DNA of 15,212 nt from CAYXZO01 sp964469505 (GCA_964469505.1 CAYXZO010000053.1:1-15212), one strand, 5' to 3'; shown: positions 1-9,281, counted from the first letter of the stretch. Translations and numbers: made by a program. Notes: generated by a model from the sequence alone, not told the origin.

Positions 1-323
1 TATTGGCAACCGTTTTGGGACCGGTGACCCGGCTAATTGGTATGCCTCCGGAAGTCATTCCCATGGCTCTCATGCGGCCCCTTTCGGGTTCGGGTGCCTT
101 GGGAATAGTGGGTGAACTGGTAAATACTTATGGCCCTGATTCCCTTGTTGCACGTATGGCAGCCATCATGGAGGGATCCACTGAAACGACTTTCTATGTT
201 TTGGCTGTTTATTTTGGTTCGGTGGCCATTAAAAAGAGTCGGCACGCAGTACCGGCGGCTCTTACGGCAGATGCGGCTGGAATTTTAGCTGCGGTCATTA
301 TCACCAATTTGATTTTCGGTTAA
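1..323 (+). CDS. spmB: SpmB-like nucleoside-recognition (Gate) membrane protein, 3' end only
   Basis: This is the C-terminal ~107 residues of a protein whose start lies before the window; the frame is open to base 1. The segment MALMRPLSGSGALG, then YGPDSLVARMAAIMEGSTETTFYVLAVYFG, is shown here in shortened form as its recognisable parts: MALMRP, YGPDS, EGSTETTFYVL and AVYFGSVAIK. These match my recollection of the C-terminal half of spore maturation protein B, a nucleoside-recognition/Gate-domain inner-membrane protein. The end (ALTADAAGILAAVIITNLIF) is a final membrane helix. In non-sporulating bacteria such proteins are common, often next to or fused with an SpmA half, and their substrate is uncertain; the name does not imply sporulation here. 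The gene ends 115 bases before the next start and shows no functional link to the downstream surface genes. The family is fairly sure, the role is not. Confidence 0.85.
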   Translation, partial: LATVLGPVTRLIGMPPEVIPMALMRPLSGSGALGIVGELVNTYGPDSLVARMAAIMEGSTETTFYVLAVYFGSVAIKKSRHAVPAALTADAAGILAAVIITNLIFG

Positions 324-425
324 GATTGTATTGATTTTGTTATGATTTAGCAGGGCCTCCGAATCTTGTTTCTACCATTGGAAACATTAACATTGTGACC
401 AAACAGAACGGAAATACGTCATTGA

Positions 426-431
426 AGGGAG
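426..431 (+). promoter_or_regulatory. Shine-Dalgarno site fixing the ATG at 439
   Basis: AAGGGA with a following G sits 7 bases before ATG 439. An in-frame TTG at 433 would lie almost on top of this site, so ATG 439 is the better start; the protein then begins MRYLILSG, a normal signal-peptide start. Confidence 0.6.
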
Positions 432-438
432 TTTGACC

Positions 439-2367
439 ATGCGTTATCTAATTTTGAGTGGTGTTTTAGGATTGGTCACCGCGGTGGGACTTTCAGCGGC
501 TAACGTTCATCGGGTCCCATTGCGTGTACCGGCCGAATTCAACAAAACCATGGAAAATCATGGGGAGGATGTTTACCAGGTATTAGGGCCCCAGACTCCT
601 TTGCCGCCTTACCGTGATGCGGTACTTATTGATTCTTCTAAAAATGGATACGGGATGTTGGTTAGCGAAACTAACCCCATTTCATGGATTCCCGGCACTG
701 ATATCATTCTCCTAGCCTATCGTCAATGGGCGGGGGAGAATGGGTCCTCGGGAGTCATCGGCTCGGCTTATTCGGAGGATATGGGGGCTTCCTGGATCAT
801 TTCAACCAGTTTAAATAGTGGAACCGCCAGCAACTATATGGGGCGTTATCCCTCGGCTCTGGCCACGCCAGATTTTCCGGTAGTTTTATGGAATGAATAT
901 GGAGGAGGCGGTGGCCAGTATGGCGGTAGAGCTTATTACACCTATGATGAGGGGGGCTACGGTATAGGTCTCTGGCACACTCCCGAAGATGTTCATAACA
1001 ATCCCAACGCCAACGACACCTGGCTCGGCTCTCCCGTTTTTAACATAGATGCTGATGGTAACTACATTTTCAGCGTGGTTTATGCCGATTGGTCCAATGA
1101 CCGCGACCGGTTGTATTTCAGAGCTACTACCGACGGCGCCTGGGCGGGAGATCCCCTTAGCTGGGAAAACGCCTACATCATTCTACAGAACGCCAGAGAA
1201 TTCCTGTGGGATGGCTCCAGCAATTACACCGCTAATGGCAATTTGGATATCAATGACAACGGGGTTGGCTACTACGTTACCTCAGCTTACTGGAATGACA
1301 CTCTTCAGATCGCAAATCACACCCTATTCATTAAAAAAACTACCGACTACGGCGCTACTTGGAGCAATTGGTTCTACATTCCCGATGCAGTGTTAAATGC
1401 CCGCTTTGCTGATGTTTTCCCTGACAGCCTGTATGATTCCACCTCCGGTGAGTGGAGTACTCTGCCGGAAGACTGGACTCCTTTTATAGCATACGATTTG
1501 GAAGTTCTGGTAGACGATGATGGCGGCCTTCACGTTCTGGGTGGAGTGCTTCCCAGTGGGGGTGGTTACGTTTATCCCGCTTGGTCTGAGAATAATGGCA
1601 TTTACCATTTCTATGTTGCCGCTGACGATTTCGTGGGAGCCGCCGGTCCTGTGAGTAATGTGGATATTTCCTTTGTTGCCAGTATGCAATTAGGGTGGAT
1701 GTATGACGATCCCGGCTGGCAAGGTAATGTAATGGGCCTAGCCAAAGATGATGCTGCTGCGGGTATTCTATATGCTACCTATTATACCATAAGTGCAGCA
1801 GACACCGCCAATAATGTGGCCTTCATGGATATTTTTGTCACCCGTTCCCTGGACAATGGCCTTACCTGGGAGGAACCTATTAACATCACCAACACTTTGG
1901 ATGGGGACATAGATGAAACTGATCCTCACATCAATAAAGTCGCCCATGAAGGTACAGTTTTCATACTCTACCAGGTCCCGGATTACAACGTGGCCACCGT
2001 TAACCCACCTTCTCAATCGGAGGACTACAAGAACCGGATTTATTACACTACATACAGCTTTCCCCCTGTTGTAGCCGTGGATGAAGATCAACAGTCTGTT
2101 CCCCAAGCCTTCGCTTTGCATCAGAATTTCCCAAACCCCTTCAATCCCACCACCCAGATCAAGGTTGATGTTCCGGTTGATGGCGAAGTAACCCTATCGG
2201 TTTTTGATCTGCGGGGACGCACAGTAGCCTTATTACATCGCGGATATCTAAGTGCCGGACAGCATACATTTACTTTCAGTGGAGCAAACTTAAGTAGCGG
2301 TACCTATTTCTACCGTCTAACGGCTCCTGGTTTCCAGGCTGTCCGCAAGATGTTGCTTTTGAAATAG
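439..2367 (+). CDS. Secreted sialidase-fold (Asp-box) protein with T9SS type A sorting domain
   Basis: A 642-residue predicted extracellular protein. Residues 1-20 form a signal peptide (MRYLILSGVLGLVTAVGLSA, cut before ANVH). The body carries three Asp-boxes (S/T-x-D-x-G-x-x-W): SEDMGASW at 112-119, TTDYGATW at 301-308 and SLDNGLTW at 470-477. Their spacing fits a BNR/sialidase-type beta-propeller. I see no convincing arginine triad or other catalytic set, so enzymatic activity is not supported; a binding or structural propeller is equally possible. From about residue 550 there is a T9SS type A domain: NFPNPFNPTT at 563-572, a VFDLRGR strand and the terminal SGTYFYRL...RKMLLLK. Such a domain directs export through the T9SS and is removed or used for anchoring at the surface. 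It is separated from the operon below by 122 bases containing a strong hairpin, so it may be its own transcript. Confidence 0.85.
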   Translation: MRYLILSGVLGLVTAVGLSAANVHRVPLRVPAEFNKTMENHGEDVYQVLGPQTPLPPYRDAVLIDSSKNGYGMLVSETNPISWIPGTDIILLAYRQWAGENGSSGVIGSAYSEDMGASWIISTSLNSGTASNYMGRYPSALATPDFPVVLWNEYGGGGGQYGGRAYYTYDEGGYGIGLWHTPEDVHNNPNANDTWLGSPVFNIDADGNYIFSVVYADWSNDRDRLYFRATTDGAWAGDPLSWENAYIILQNAREFLWDGSSNYTANGNLDINDNGVGYYVTSAYWNDTLQIANHTLFIKKTTDYGATWSNWFYIPDAVLNARFADVFPDSLYDSTSGEWSTLPEDWTPFIAYDLEVLVDDDGGLHVLGGVLPSGGGYVYPAWSENNGIYHFYVAADDFVGAAGPVSNVDISFVASMQLGWMYDDPGWQGNVMGLAKDDAAAGILYATYYTISAADTANNVAFMDIFVTRSLDNGLTWEEPINITNTLDGDIDETDPHINKVAHEGTVFILYQVPDYNVATVNPPSQSEDYKNRIYYTTYSFPPVVAVDEDQQSVPQAFALHQNFPNPFNPTTQIKVDVPVDGEVTLSVFDLRGRTVALLHRGYLSAGQHTFTFSGANLSSGTYFYRLTAPGFQAVRKMLLLK

Positions 2368-2395
2368 TATTGAAGAATCGCGGGTAGCTCAAGGT

Positions 2396-2431
2396 GAACG
2401 CCGGGGGAAGAACTCACTTCCTTCGGCGTTC
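2396..2431 (+). terminator. Long hairpin, possible terminator or leader structure
   Basis: GAACGCCGGGGGAAG (2396-2410) pairs with CTTCCTTCGGCGTTC (2417-2431) along all 15 positions as RNA, with two G-U wobbles, around the 6-base loop AACTCA. It starts 28 bases after the stop of the propeller gene. The T-run (2446-2450, then 2452-2455) begins 14 bases after the stem rather than directly at it, which is not classical. An outer pairing of GCTCAA (2387-2392) with TTGAGC (2454-2459) is also possible and would include the T-run. It may terminate the upstream gene or act as a leader structure of the receptor operon. Confidence 0.5.
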
Positions 2432-2489
2432 GGCCTGTTCCGGGATTTTTGTTTTGAGCCGGAAGGTTTGAATAATCGGGAGCGAAAAA

Positions 2490-5400
2490 GTGAGTAGGAG
2501 AGTAAGGAACGCTTTTCTCAGCTTATTTGTGTTGTGGGCGAGCCTGGCCTGGGCAGGAACGGTTGGGACCATTTCAGGCAAAGTAACGGATGCAGCTACT
2601 GGGCAGCCGTTGCCTGGAGTGAATGTCTATTTGCCACAGCTTCAGATCGGTGCTATTACGGATGAAGAGGGTGAATTTATCATCGATAACGTTCCAGTTG
2701 GGCTGCACATAATCGAATTCCGCATGGTCGGATATGCCACAGTGAGAATGAAAAATGTGCGGGTGATAATGGACCAAACCACCCCTTTATCTGTACGGAT
2801 GCGAACTCAAGTCATTCAAGGCCAGGAAGTGGAAGTTACTGCCCAGAGACCGTTGGTAGAAAAGGATGTGACCTTAAAGAAAACCATACGTAGCGAGGAG
2901 GAAATCCGCAATCTTCCCACTCGTGATTTGTCGGAAATGCTTACTCTGGAGTCCGGCTTTGTGCAAATAAAAAGCTCAAAATACGGCATACCTGGATTTG
3001 AAGATCGTGGCATTGAGCAGATTCACGTTCGTGGCGGTAGAAGCGGTGAAATCGGATATACCATTGACGGTATGTACATTGAGAATCCCATCTACGGAGG
3101 TATCGGGAAAGGCACGCGGCTCAATAAATACGCCGTTAAAGAATTAGAAGTCCAAACTGGGGTTTTCAGCGCCGAATACGGTGATGCAATGTCCAGTATT
3201 GTCAATAACATCACCATGACCGGCGGCTCAAAGTATGAGGGACGTTTCACCATCGAACGGAGCAATCTGGGGGCCTTAAGTGCTCCCCAAGATCAGCTTC
3301 GTGATTATCAGAAATACATCGGTGCTTTAGGGGGGCCGTTAATTCCAGGTAGTGACAAGATAACATTTTATGTATCAGCGGATTATACTACGCAGGCTTA
3401 CCGGGTTCTCAAGTTTGATGATAAGGTTTATCTGCCGAACGATCCGGGTAACCGGGTGAATCGAGCGAATAAAGTGAACTGGTTGGATCGCTATTCTGGA
3501 TGGCGCAAATTCGGCTTTGACCGCACCTTTGACATTTTCTCCAAGCTCCACTGGCGGATTGACAACCATCGCCAACTCAATCTCAGCTACTGGTATGTGG
3601 ATTCCCATTTCATGACCTACAGCCGAGTGTATCAGTTTTATGAGGAAGGTAAGAACGTCAACCGCAAATGGAGTGAGCGGTGGGCGTTGGAATTCCGGGA
3701 TCAGATTAACCCCAAGCTATACTACACGATCCGGCTATCACGGTTCACTCAACAAATGAAAATCGGCGTCCGCAATGGTGATATGGATGGAGATGGCTAC
3801 CCTGATTGGGTGGAGTATAAAATCGGTACCGAGGCACGTGGGGTGCACAACGGGGTAGATTATCATGGCGAGTGCGATATTCCTTACGAGAATGGTGAGC
3901 GCTATGGCCCCGGCGCCGAAGTAGAAAACAACACTGATAAACCTATTGAGTTAGAGTCGTGGGGGCCGGGATGTCTACGTACCCAGGTGGTTTACTATGA
4001 ACGTAAACCGGAATATGTGGGAACCAGCCAGTTTGATACCAGCTATGTTATCTCCATACCTCACGGGGGGGCCATAATAATTGAGCCATATGATAAAATC
4101 CGTATCAGGGACAAGTTTCTGGAAGAAGTAGTTGATGAAGCCGGTAACGTTATAAGCAGTAAAAGCTACTCTAACGGCTACCTAATTAACCCCCTGGATT
4201 CACTTGAATACTATGACAAGCGTGGCAACCGACACATGTGGCATTACGGTGATCCGTTGACTGAGTATTTGGCCCAGGGACAATATACCGAATGGTCACC
4301 GATGTTATTTCCTGATTCCACCTATAATCTTTATTCAAGCCCGCCGCCAACCATGACGGCGGAAGAAATCCAGGCTATGCGAGACTCATTATACTACATT
4401 TTCTTTTATGAGTACTTCTCAGCTGGCGCAGACCGTTATCGGCATTGGACTAAATCGGTGACTGATGAGGTGAAGTTTGATATAACGTGGAGAGCCAGTA
4501 AGCACCATCAATTGCGGACGGGTGTTGACTTCAAGCGCCATCTTATAACTTTTGATGAGACCCAACTTCCCTGGTTAGCACGCCCCTATGGTGAGACCTA
4601 TGGACTCCCCGGTACGGTAGAGCGCAAAAACGGTTGGGAGGCTTTTCTATACGGCACGGGAGAGAAAATGCCGCTGGAAATTGGTGCCTATATTAAGGAT
4701 AAGCTAGAATATCCGTGGATGACGGTAAATATTGGCCTGCGGGTTGATCTGCAAAATCCGGAAGATTCTACCTGGGCAGATCCCCGGAATCCTGCTTCCG
4801 GGCTAGTTCCTTCTAAGTGGAAAGTTCTGTGGTCGCCTCGAATCGGTATTTCCCACGTGATAACTGATAAAGCCACATTCACTTTTGGCTATGGTAAATT
4901 CTACCAGAATCCTACTTACCGTAATGTTTATTTGAATAACGCCAGGGATTTAACCACCCCATTGCCTATTGTGGGTAACGCTAACATGCAGGCTCAGAAA
5001 GTGTCTTCTTATGAATTCGGTTTGAATCTTCAATTCGCAGATTATTGGCGCTTAGGCTTGGTGGGTTGGTCAAAAGATTATTCCGACCTTGCAGCCACAG
5101 AGAGGGTAAAAGCCTTTCCATATAGCTATTCCGTGATGGTGAACTATGATTATGGATCAGCAAGGGGAATCGATTTTAGTCTGGAGAAAAGAGGGGGAGG
5201 TCCCTGGACTGCGCTTTTGCAATATACTCTTTCCCGGGCCACGGCGAACAGGGCTGATCCGTGGCAAGGTTACCGCTCTTCGGATACACCGGAAACCATG
5301 CCTAAAAAAGAGGTGCTAATGAATTATGATCGCACCCATAATTTGACTATCACGGGTGGAGTCCATTTGAATCGCAAAAACACGCCGGGGATTGGCGGTT

Positions 5401-5780
5401 TCTATCCATTAGCTAATAGCACTGTTTATCTGACCTTCGTCGCCATGAGTGGAGCACCCTACACTCCGTTTGATATCAACTTGAATCGGCCTGGAGCTAC
5501 TAATTCAGAAAGAATGCCATGGTATATTGAAACCAATCTGGCGGCACGGAAGAACTTTAAATGGAGTGGGGTGCGATGGACGGCGGGGTTGATTGTACGG
5601 AATCTATTCAATCGCAAGAATGTCATCGATATCTATGAAGAAACAGGCAGTCCTACCGATCCAGGCCGCATACGAACTCAAGCCATAGAAGAGGGCTCTT
5701 CTTCCTCAACTTTGTATGATCGCCCGTACTATTTTTCTAATCCACGTCAGATCGACTTGACGTTAGAAGCATCATTTTAA
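2490..5780 (+). CDS. SusC-like TonB-dependent outer-membrane receptor
   Basis: A 1096-residue outer-membrane transporter, expected to take up a ligand using TonB/ExbBD energy. The GTG start has GGGAG (2478-2482) 7 bases upstream. The order is: signal peptide 1-22 (ending SLAWA); a carboxypeptidase-regulatory-like domain ~26-105 (GTISGKVTDAATGQPLPGVN, then DEEGEFIIDNVPVG); a plug ~130-245 with IHVRGGRSGE at 178-187, IDGMYIENP and EYGDAMSSIVN; then the barrel, ending in LTLEASF with the terminal Phe expected for BAM-assembled barrels. Between about 431 and 657 a barrel loop is expanded to ~225 residues. It opens with an EF-hand-like loop (DMDGDGYPDWVE, 431-442) and contains two cysteines (C462, C495) that could form a disulfide outside the cell. 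It is the first gene of a four-gene operon; the next start is 9 bases after its stop. No SusD gene follows, so the partner, if any, is not a classical one. The ligand is unknown. Confidence 0.9.
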   Translation: MSRRVRNAFLSLFVLWASLAWAGTVGTISGKVTDAATGQPLPGVNVYLPQLQIGAITDEEGEFIIDNVPVGLHIIEFRMVGYATVRMKNVRVIMDQTTPLSVRMRTQVIQGQEVEVTAQRPLVEKDVTLKKTIRSEEEIRNLPTRDLSEMLTLESGFVQIKSSKYGIPGFEDRGIEQIHVRGGRSGEIGYTIDGMYIENPIYGGIGKGTRLNKYAVKELEVQTGVFSAEYGDAMSSIVNNITMTGGSKYEGRFTIERSNLGALSAPQDQLRDYQKYIGALGGPLIPGSDKITFYVSADYTTQAYRVLKFDDKVYLPNDPGNRVNRANKVNWLDRYSGWRKFGFDRTFDIFSKLHWRIDNHRQLNLSYWYVDSHFMTYSRVYQFYEEGKNVNRKWSERWALEFRDQINPKLYYTIRLSRFTQQMKIGVRNGDMDGDGYPDWVEYKIGTEARGVHNGVDYHGECDIPYENGERYGPGAEVENNTDKPIELESWGPGCLRTQVVYYERKPEYVGTSQFDTSYVISIPHGGAIIIEPYDKIRIRDKFLEEVVDEAGNVISSKSYSNGYLINPLDSLEYYDKRGNRHMWHYGDPLTEYLAQGQYTEWSPMLFPDSTYNLYSSPPPTMTAEEIQAMRDSLYYIFFYEYFSAGADRYRHWTKSVTDEVKFDITWRASKHHQLRTGVDFKRHLITFDETQLPWLARPYGETYGLPGTVERKNGWEAFLYGTGEKMPLEIGAYIKDKLEYPWMTVNIGLRVDLQNPEDSTWADPRNPASGLVPSKWKVLWSPRIGISHVITDKATFTFGYGKFYQNPTYRNVYLNNARDLTTPLPIVGNANMQAQKVSSYEFGLNLQFADYWRLGLVGWSKDYSDLAATERVKAFPYSYSVMVNYDYGSARGIDFSLEKRGGGPWTALLQYTLSRATANRADPWQGYRSSDTPETMPKKEVLMNYDRTHNLTITGGVHLNRKNTPGIGGFYPLANSTVYLTFVAMSGAPYTPFDINLNRPGATNSERMPWYIETNLAARKNFKWSGVRWTAGLIVRNLFNRKNVIDIYEETGSPTDPGRIRTQAIEEGSSSSTLYDRPYYFSNPRQIDLTLEASF

Positions 5781-5789
5781 GAGGTTGCA

Positions 5790-8700
5790 ATGAGTAGGTT
5801 TAATAAATTCAGTATAGTATTAGTAACTCTTCTATCTAGTGGGCTTCAAGCAGCCGAAATTCCCAGCCAGGTGCAACTATTTCTGGCTCGACCCGTGGGT
5901 GTAAATCCTCTTATTAACCGAGCCCGGGGGTATATGAGCAAGGGGGAGCTACAATTTGCCACCCAAAATTATGGTAGTTTTATCGAGATGGATGTTTCCC
6001 CCGCTGGCCTGTATAAGGGCTATCAATACATCTCCGATGTCACATTTATCCTGGGAGCGCCAGGCCGAGACGAGAATGGTAATCCCTATCCCTGGGCCAT
6101 GCGGCCCATGTATGATGAAGAAGTGAACCACTTCCGCGATACACTGGTATATTGGGGCGCAACAGTCAACGAATCATGGTTTGACCGGGTATCGAATAAA
6201 ACCCAGGTGGACTGGGAATCCGTATCCAATCATCTAGGCTGGCTGCATTCTGGAGACGTAACGGCTGGTGAGGCCTATGGCGGTTTATATACCGATACTG
6301 GAGATCCCTATCCTCTGCTAGCTACTAGTGATATCCCTGATACCTGGCCTATGCGAGTTAATCCAGAGACCGGGAAAGAGGAGCGTACCTGGCCCGGTGC
6401 GTGGGCAGTAGTAACCGATACAGCAGCTCCTAACTACGGTGAGGAAATTCCAGGGCGGCATATCGGTGATCAGGATATCTACATGGAATTCGATGATCGT
6501 CTGGCTGACCGGGATGAAGATCACACCCAAGGCTATCCTTTGGGCATCCGAGTGATGGTTAACGGCCACTCGTATGGTCGATCATACGCTGAAGATATTG
6601 CCTTTTTTACCGTGCAGATTGTCAATGAGTCCTGGAAAGGGTTTCCCCTTGATTTGAATGGCGACGGCGAACCTGACAGCGTCTGGGTGCCATACACTCA
6701 TGAAGATGGTACGGTAACTTACAAATTCTATCCTAAAAACTTCCCGGGTGATCCGTTAGCTGGTTTCAATTACAAGGGACTATATGGCGGATTTTACTTT
6801 GATGTCGATAGCTATAGTCGAACCGCCAGTGGAAGTTATAGCGGGCGGAGCAATGACGATGATATGATGGCTTTTGATACCACCTATAACATGGCCTTTA
6901 TCTGGGATTGGGATGATAATAGTAACGGAGCTACTAATTTGGCTTACTCGGCGCTGAAACTGCTGGATACTCCCTCTGCACCTTATGACATCGATCTGGA
7001 TGGCGACGGTGTGACTGATATTTATCGTGGTGAAGCTTTAGGACTAACAGACTGGCACTGGTTTGACTGGTATGACAGACCCGGGGTACTGGATGATGAA
7101 AAATCCGGAGGCAGTTGTGGGGGTAACTATGCCGGTGCCGCTGGTTGTCCCGGTGCCATAGATAAGGAAGCCATTCAGTTCGCCTTGATGGCGGGAGACA
7201 CAAGCTATCTGAATCAGCCTTTCAGGGATTGGCAATGGCGGGGTATTCCGGATAATTCCAGTAATCCTAATGCTTCGAAGTATGCTGCATGGTATTTTCA
7301 TGCCGCTTCCGATGGTACTCTGAATCCCCATTTCGATTCCTTGGAAGGCTTACAGCAAGCTTATCCAGATGGTTTGGACTGCGTGTTTATCATGTCGGCA
7401 GGCCCTTTTGATTTGGCGGCTGGGGACACAACTTACTTTTCCTTTGCAGTGATAATGGCTGATCCACCGGATAACACTCAAACGATGGAAACCCCACCTG
7501 ATCTGGCTAAAAACGCCAGAATGGCCCAGATAATGTACGATCTGCATTATCAGGGCTTCAGCCCACCGGAAGCGCCACATGTTACCGCCCTACCCGAAGA
7601 CGGACAGGTGACACTATTCTGGGATAGCCGGGCGGAGAATTCTGCTGACATTGTGACCGGGATAAAGGATTTTGAGGGATACAAGATTTACAAATCCACC
7701 GATGGCGGGCAAACCTGGGGTGATCCGTTAACCGACAGAATTTATGATAACGACGGAAACCCAGTGGGCTGGAAACCGATCGCCCAGTTTGACCTGACCA
7801 AAGAAGAAGATGAGGCCTTGTATGGTAAGGACTACCAAGGGCCTGATCCGGTGAAACCCTGGATTAACCTAGGAAATGATACCGGTCTTAAACACAAGTT
7901 CGTGGACAAGGATGTTTTAAACGGGGTTACTTATACATATGCGGTGGTAGCTTATGACATAGGTATTGATCCCAATGACCCCTACACGAGTGATAACGGC
8001 AAATGGGATATAGCTCTGGAGTCATTAGAGAATTTCAAAGGCAATTCCGATCTGTTGCCCCAACACGTTACAGTAACCCCCAATGCACGACCCTCAAATG
8101 CTCCGAAAGATTGGACCGTGGATAGGGAGCCCGGTACCATCGGAACAGGTGTCGTAAGGGTAATCCCCACCGATCCGGGAGCTATCGTGGGCAACAGCAA
8201 CCAATATCGGATTGTGGTTTCGGCCGATTCGGCCTTCGTGGAGAGTCAAGCTCCCCAACACAACAATCCCTACCTAGTGGCTAACCCGCGTTATGATGTT
8301 ATTAATCTGACCACCGGCGATACGGTTCTGGTAGATATGGAGATTGGTACCGGGACCAGTTTTGGGGATTCCTGGGATGGTTTTCAAGTGTATATGGAAA
8401 ACTATCCGGAAGCGGAGCTGGATACTCTGTTCTGGGTAGGAAAGAACAAAGCTGAAGCTCCCAGCTACAGTATTTCGATTACCAGCAACTTACCACAAGG
8501 CTTCAAATATGCGGCGGATTATGACATCATCTGGGGCGAAGTAGATACAGCCAAACTGGGTAGCAATTCCAAAGTAGTTCCTTTTACGGTCTACAACCGG
8601 AGCTATGGTGAAGATTTAAATGGTAACGGCCAGCTCGATGCGGGGGAGGATTTGAACAACAACGGTCTGCTGGACAACCAACGAAAGGTGGGAGTCTGGA

Positions 8701-9281
8701 TAAGCGGCGGCATAAGTGGTTCTTCACCAGATCCCGCATTCCCCGATTTCAGGTCGGGGGCTCGGATTTATTTCCGGGAATCGGCTGTACCGGGCTATGA
8801 TTCATCGAAAATTGTGATCACCTGGTCGGTAACAGTTTCCTGGGACACCAGCAGCAATGCTTCCGTCCGGCACTACGAAACCGGGGATACTTTGAGGCTG
8901 CTGTTTAAAAAACCATTTGTGGCAGGTGACGCTTTTCTATTTGATGCTCGTTCCGTATCGGAAATGGAACCCGTTACTAAAGAACATTTGATGCAAGTCA
9001 AGGTAGTTCCCAATCCTTATATAGTTACCGCGGCATGGGAAACAGATATTAATCACAAGAGTATTCATTTCACTCATCTCCCCGATGAATGTGTAATAAA
9101 AATCTTTACGGTTTCCGGTGAGCTGGTATATACAATCTTGCACAAGGACATTTTCAGTGGGGAGGCAGAATGGAATCTGCTCACTATGAATCGGCAGGAA
9201 GTGGCTCCCGGCCTGTACGTGTTCTCGGTAGAAGCCCCGAATTATCAAACCTATGTCGGCAAGTTTGCCATAATCCGGTAA
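5790..9281 (+). CDS. Large secreted multidomain protein with FN3 module and T9SS-like C-terminus
   Basis: A 1163-residue predicted surface protein of unknown function. ATG 5790 follows AAGAGG (5779-5784). The signal peptide is MSRFNKFSIVLVTLLSSGLQA. Residues ~22-590 form a large region I do not recognise as a named enzyme; it contains calcium-loop-like DLNGDGEPDS (288-297) and DIDLDGDGVTD (400-410), a close cysteine pair (C443, C453), and GPFDLAAGD (538-546), a phrase I associate with large surface proteins of FCB bacteria. An FN3-like module spans ~593-725, with an Asp-box STDGGQTW (636-643) in an enlarged loop. Two adjoining EF-hand-type loops lie at 942-953 (DLNGNGQLDAGE) and 954-965. The last ~90 residues (VVPNPY at 1072-1077, IFTVSGELV, APGLYVFSVEA, KFAIIR) resemble a T9SS type A domain without NPFNP. 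Sitting between a receptor and a PorV-like gene, it may be the receptor's surface partner; that is inference. It has no visible SusD/TPR helices. Confidence 0.8.
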   Translation: MSRFNKFSIVLVTLLSSGLQAAEIPSQVQLFLARPVGVNPLINRARGYMSKGELQFATQNYGSFIEMDVSPAGLYKGYQYISDVTFILGAPGRDENGNPYPWAMRPMYDEEVNHFRDTLVYWGATVNESWFDRVSNKTQVDWESVSNHLGWLHSGDVTAGEAYGGLYTDTGDPYPLLATSDIPDTWPMRVNPETGKEERTWPGAWAVVTDTAAPNYGEEIPGRHIGDQDIYMEFDDRLADRDEDHTQGYPLGIRVMVNGHSYGRSYAEDIAFFTVQIVNESWKGFPLDLNGDGEPDSVWVPYTHEDGTVTYKFYPKNFPGDPLAGFNYKGLYGGFYFDVDSYSRTASGSYSGRSNDDDMMAFDTTYNMAFIWDWDDNSNGATNLAYSALKLLDTPSAPYDIDLDGDGVTDIYRGEALGLTDWHWFDWYDRPGVLDDEKSGGSCGGNYAGAAGCPGAIDKEAIQFALMAGDTSYLNQPFRDWQWRGIPDNSSNPNASKYAAWYFHAASDGTLNPHFDSLEGLQQAYPDGLDCVFIMSAGPFDLAAGDTTYFSFAVIMADPPDNTQTMETPPDLAKNARMAQIMYDLHYQGFSPPEAPHVTALPEDGQVTLFWDSRAENSADIVTGIKDFEGYKIYKSTDGGQTWGDPLTDRIYDNDGNPVGWKPIAQFDLTKEEDEALYGKDYQGPDPVKPWINLGNDTGLKHKFVDKDVLNGVTYTYAVVAYDIGIDPNDPYTSDNGKWDIALESLENFKGNSDLLPQHVTVTPNARPSNAPKDWTVDREPGTIGTGVVRVIPTDPGAIVGNSNQYRIVVSADSAFVESQAPQHNNPYLVANPRYDVINLTTGDTVLVDMEIGTGTSFGDSWDGFQVYMENYPEAELDTLFWVGKNKAEAPSYSISITSNLPQGFKYAADYDIIWGEVDTAKLGSNSKVVPFTVYNRSYGEDLNGNGQLDAGEDLNNNGLLDNQRKVGVWISGGISGSSPDPAFPDFRSGARIYFRESAVPGYDSSKIVITWSVTVSWDTSSNASVRHYETGDTLRLLFKKPFVAGDAFLFDARSVSEMEPVTKEHLMQVKVVPNPYIVTAAWETDINHKSIHFTHLPDECVIKIFTVSGELVYTILHKDIFSGEAEWNLLTMNRQEVAPGLYVFSVEAPNYQTYVGKFAIIR

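Noticed and set aside
366..393. Possible promoter TTGTTT - 16 bases - TAACAT before the propeller gene
   Set aside because: Only a partial match to a sigma-70 type promoter in AT-rich spacer, and FCB promoters may differ; too weak to list.
433..441. TTG start at 433 for the propeller protein
   Set aside because: It would overlap the ribosome site; ATG 439 has proper spacing and a normal signal peptide.
439..2100. Functional sialidase/neuraminidase
   Set aside because: Asp-boxes show only the fold; no arginine triad or catalytic Tyr/Glu set could be identified by eye.
1768..2121. Antisense open frame of 117 codons
   Set aside because: Lies wholly within the well-supported propeller gene, with no ribosome site or recognisable protein features.
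5790..9281. SusD-like lipoprotein as the receptor partner
   Set aside because: No lipobox cysteine after the signal peptide and no helical TPR character; the protein is beta-rich and ends in a sorting-like domain.
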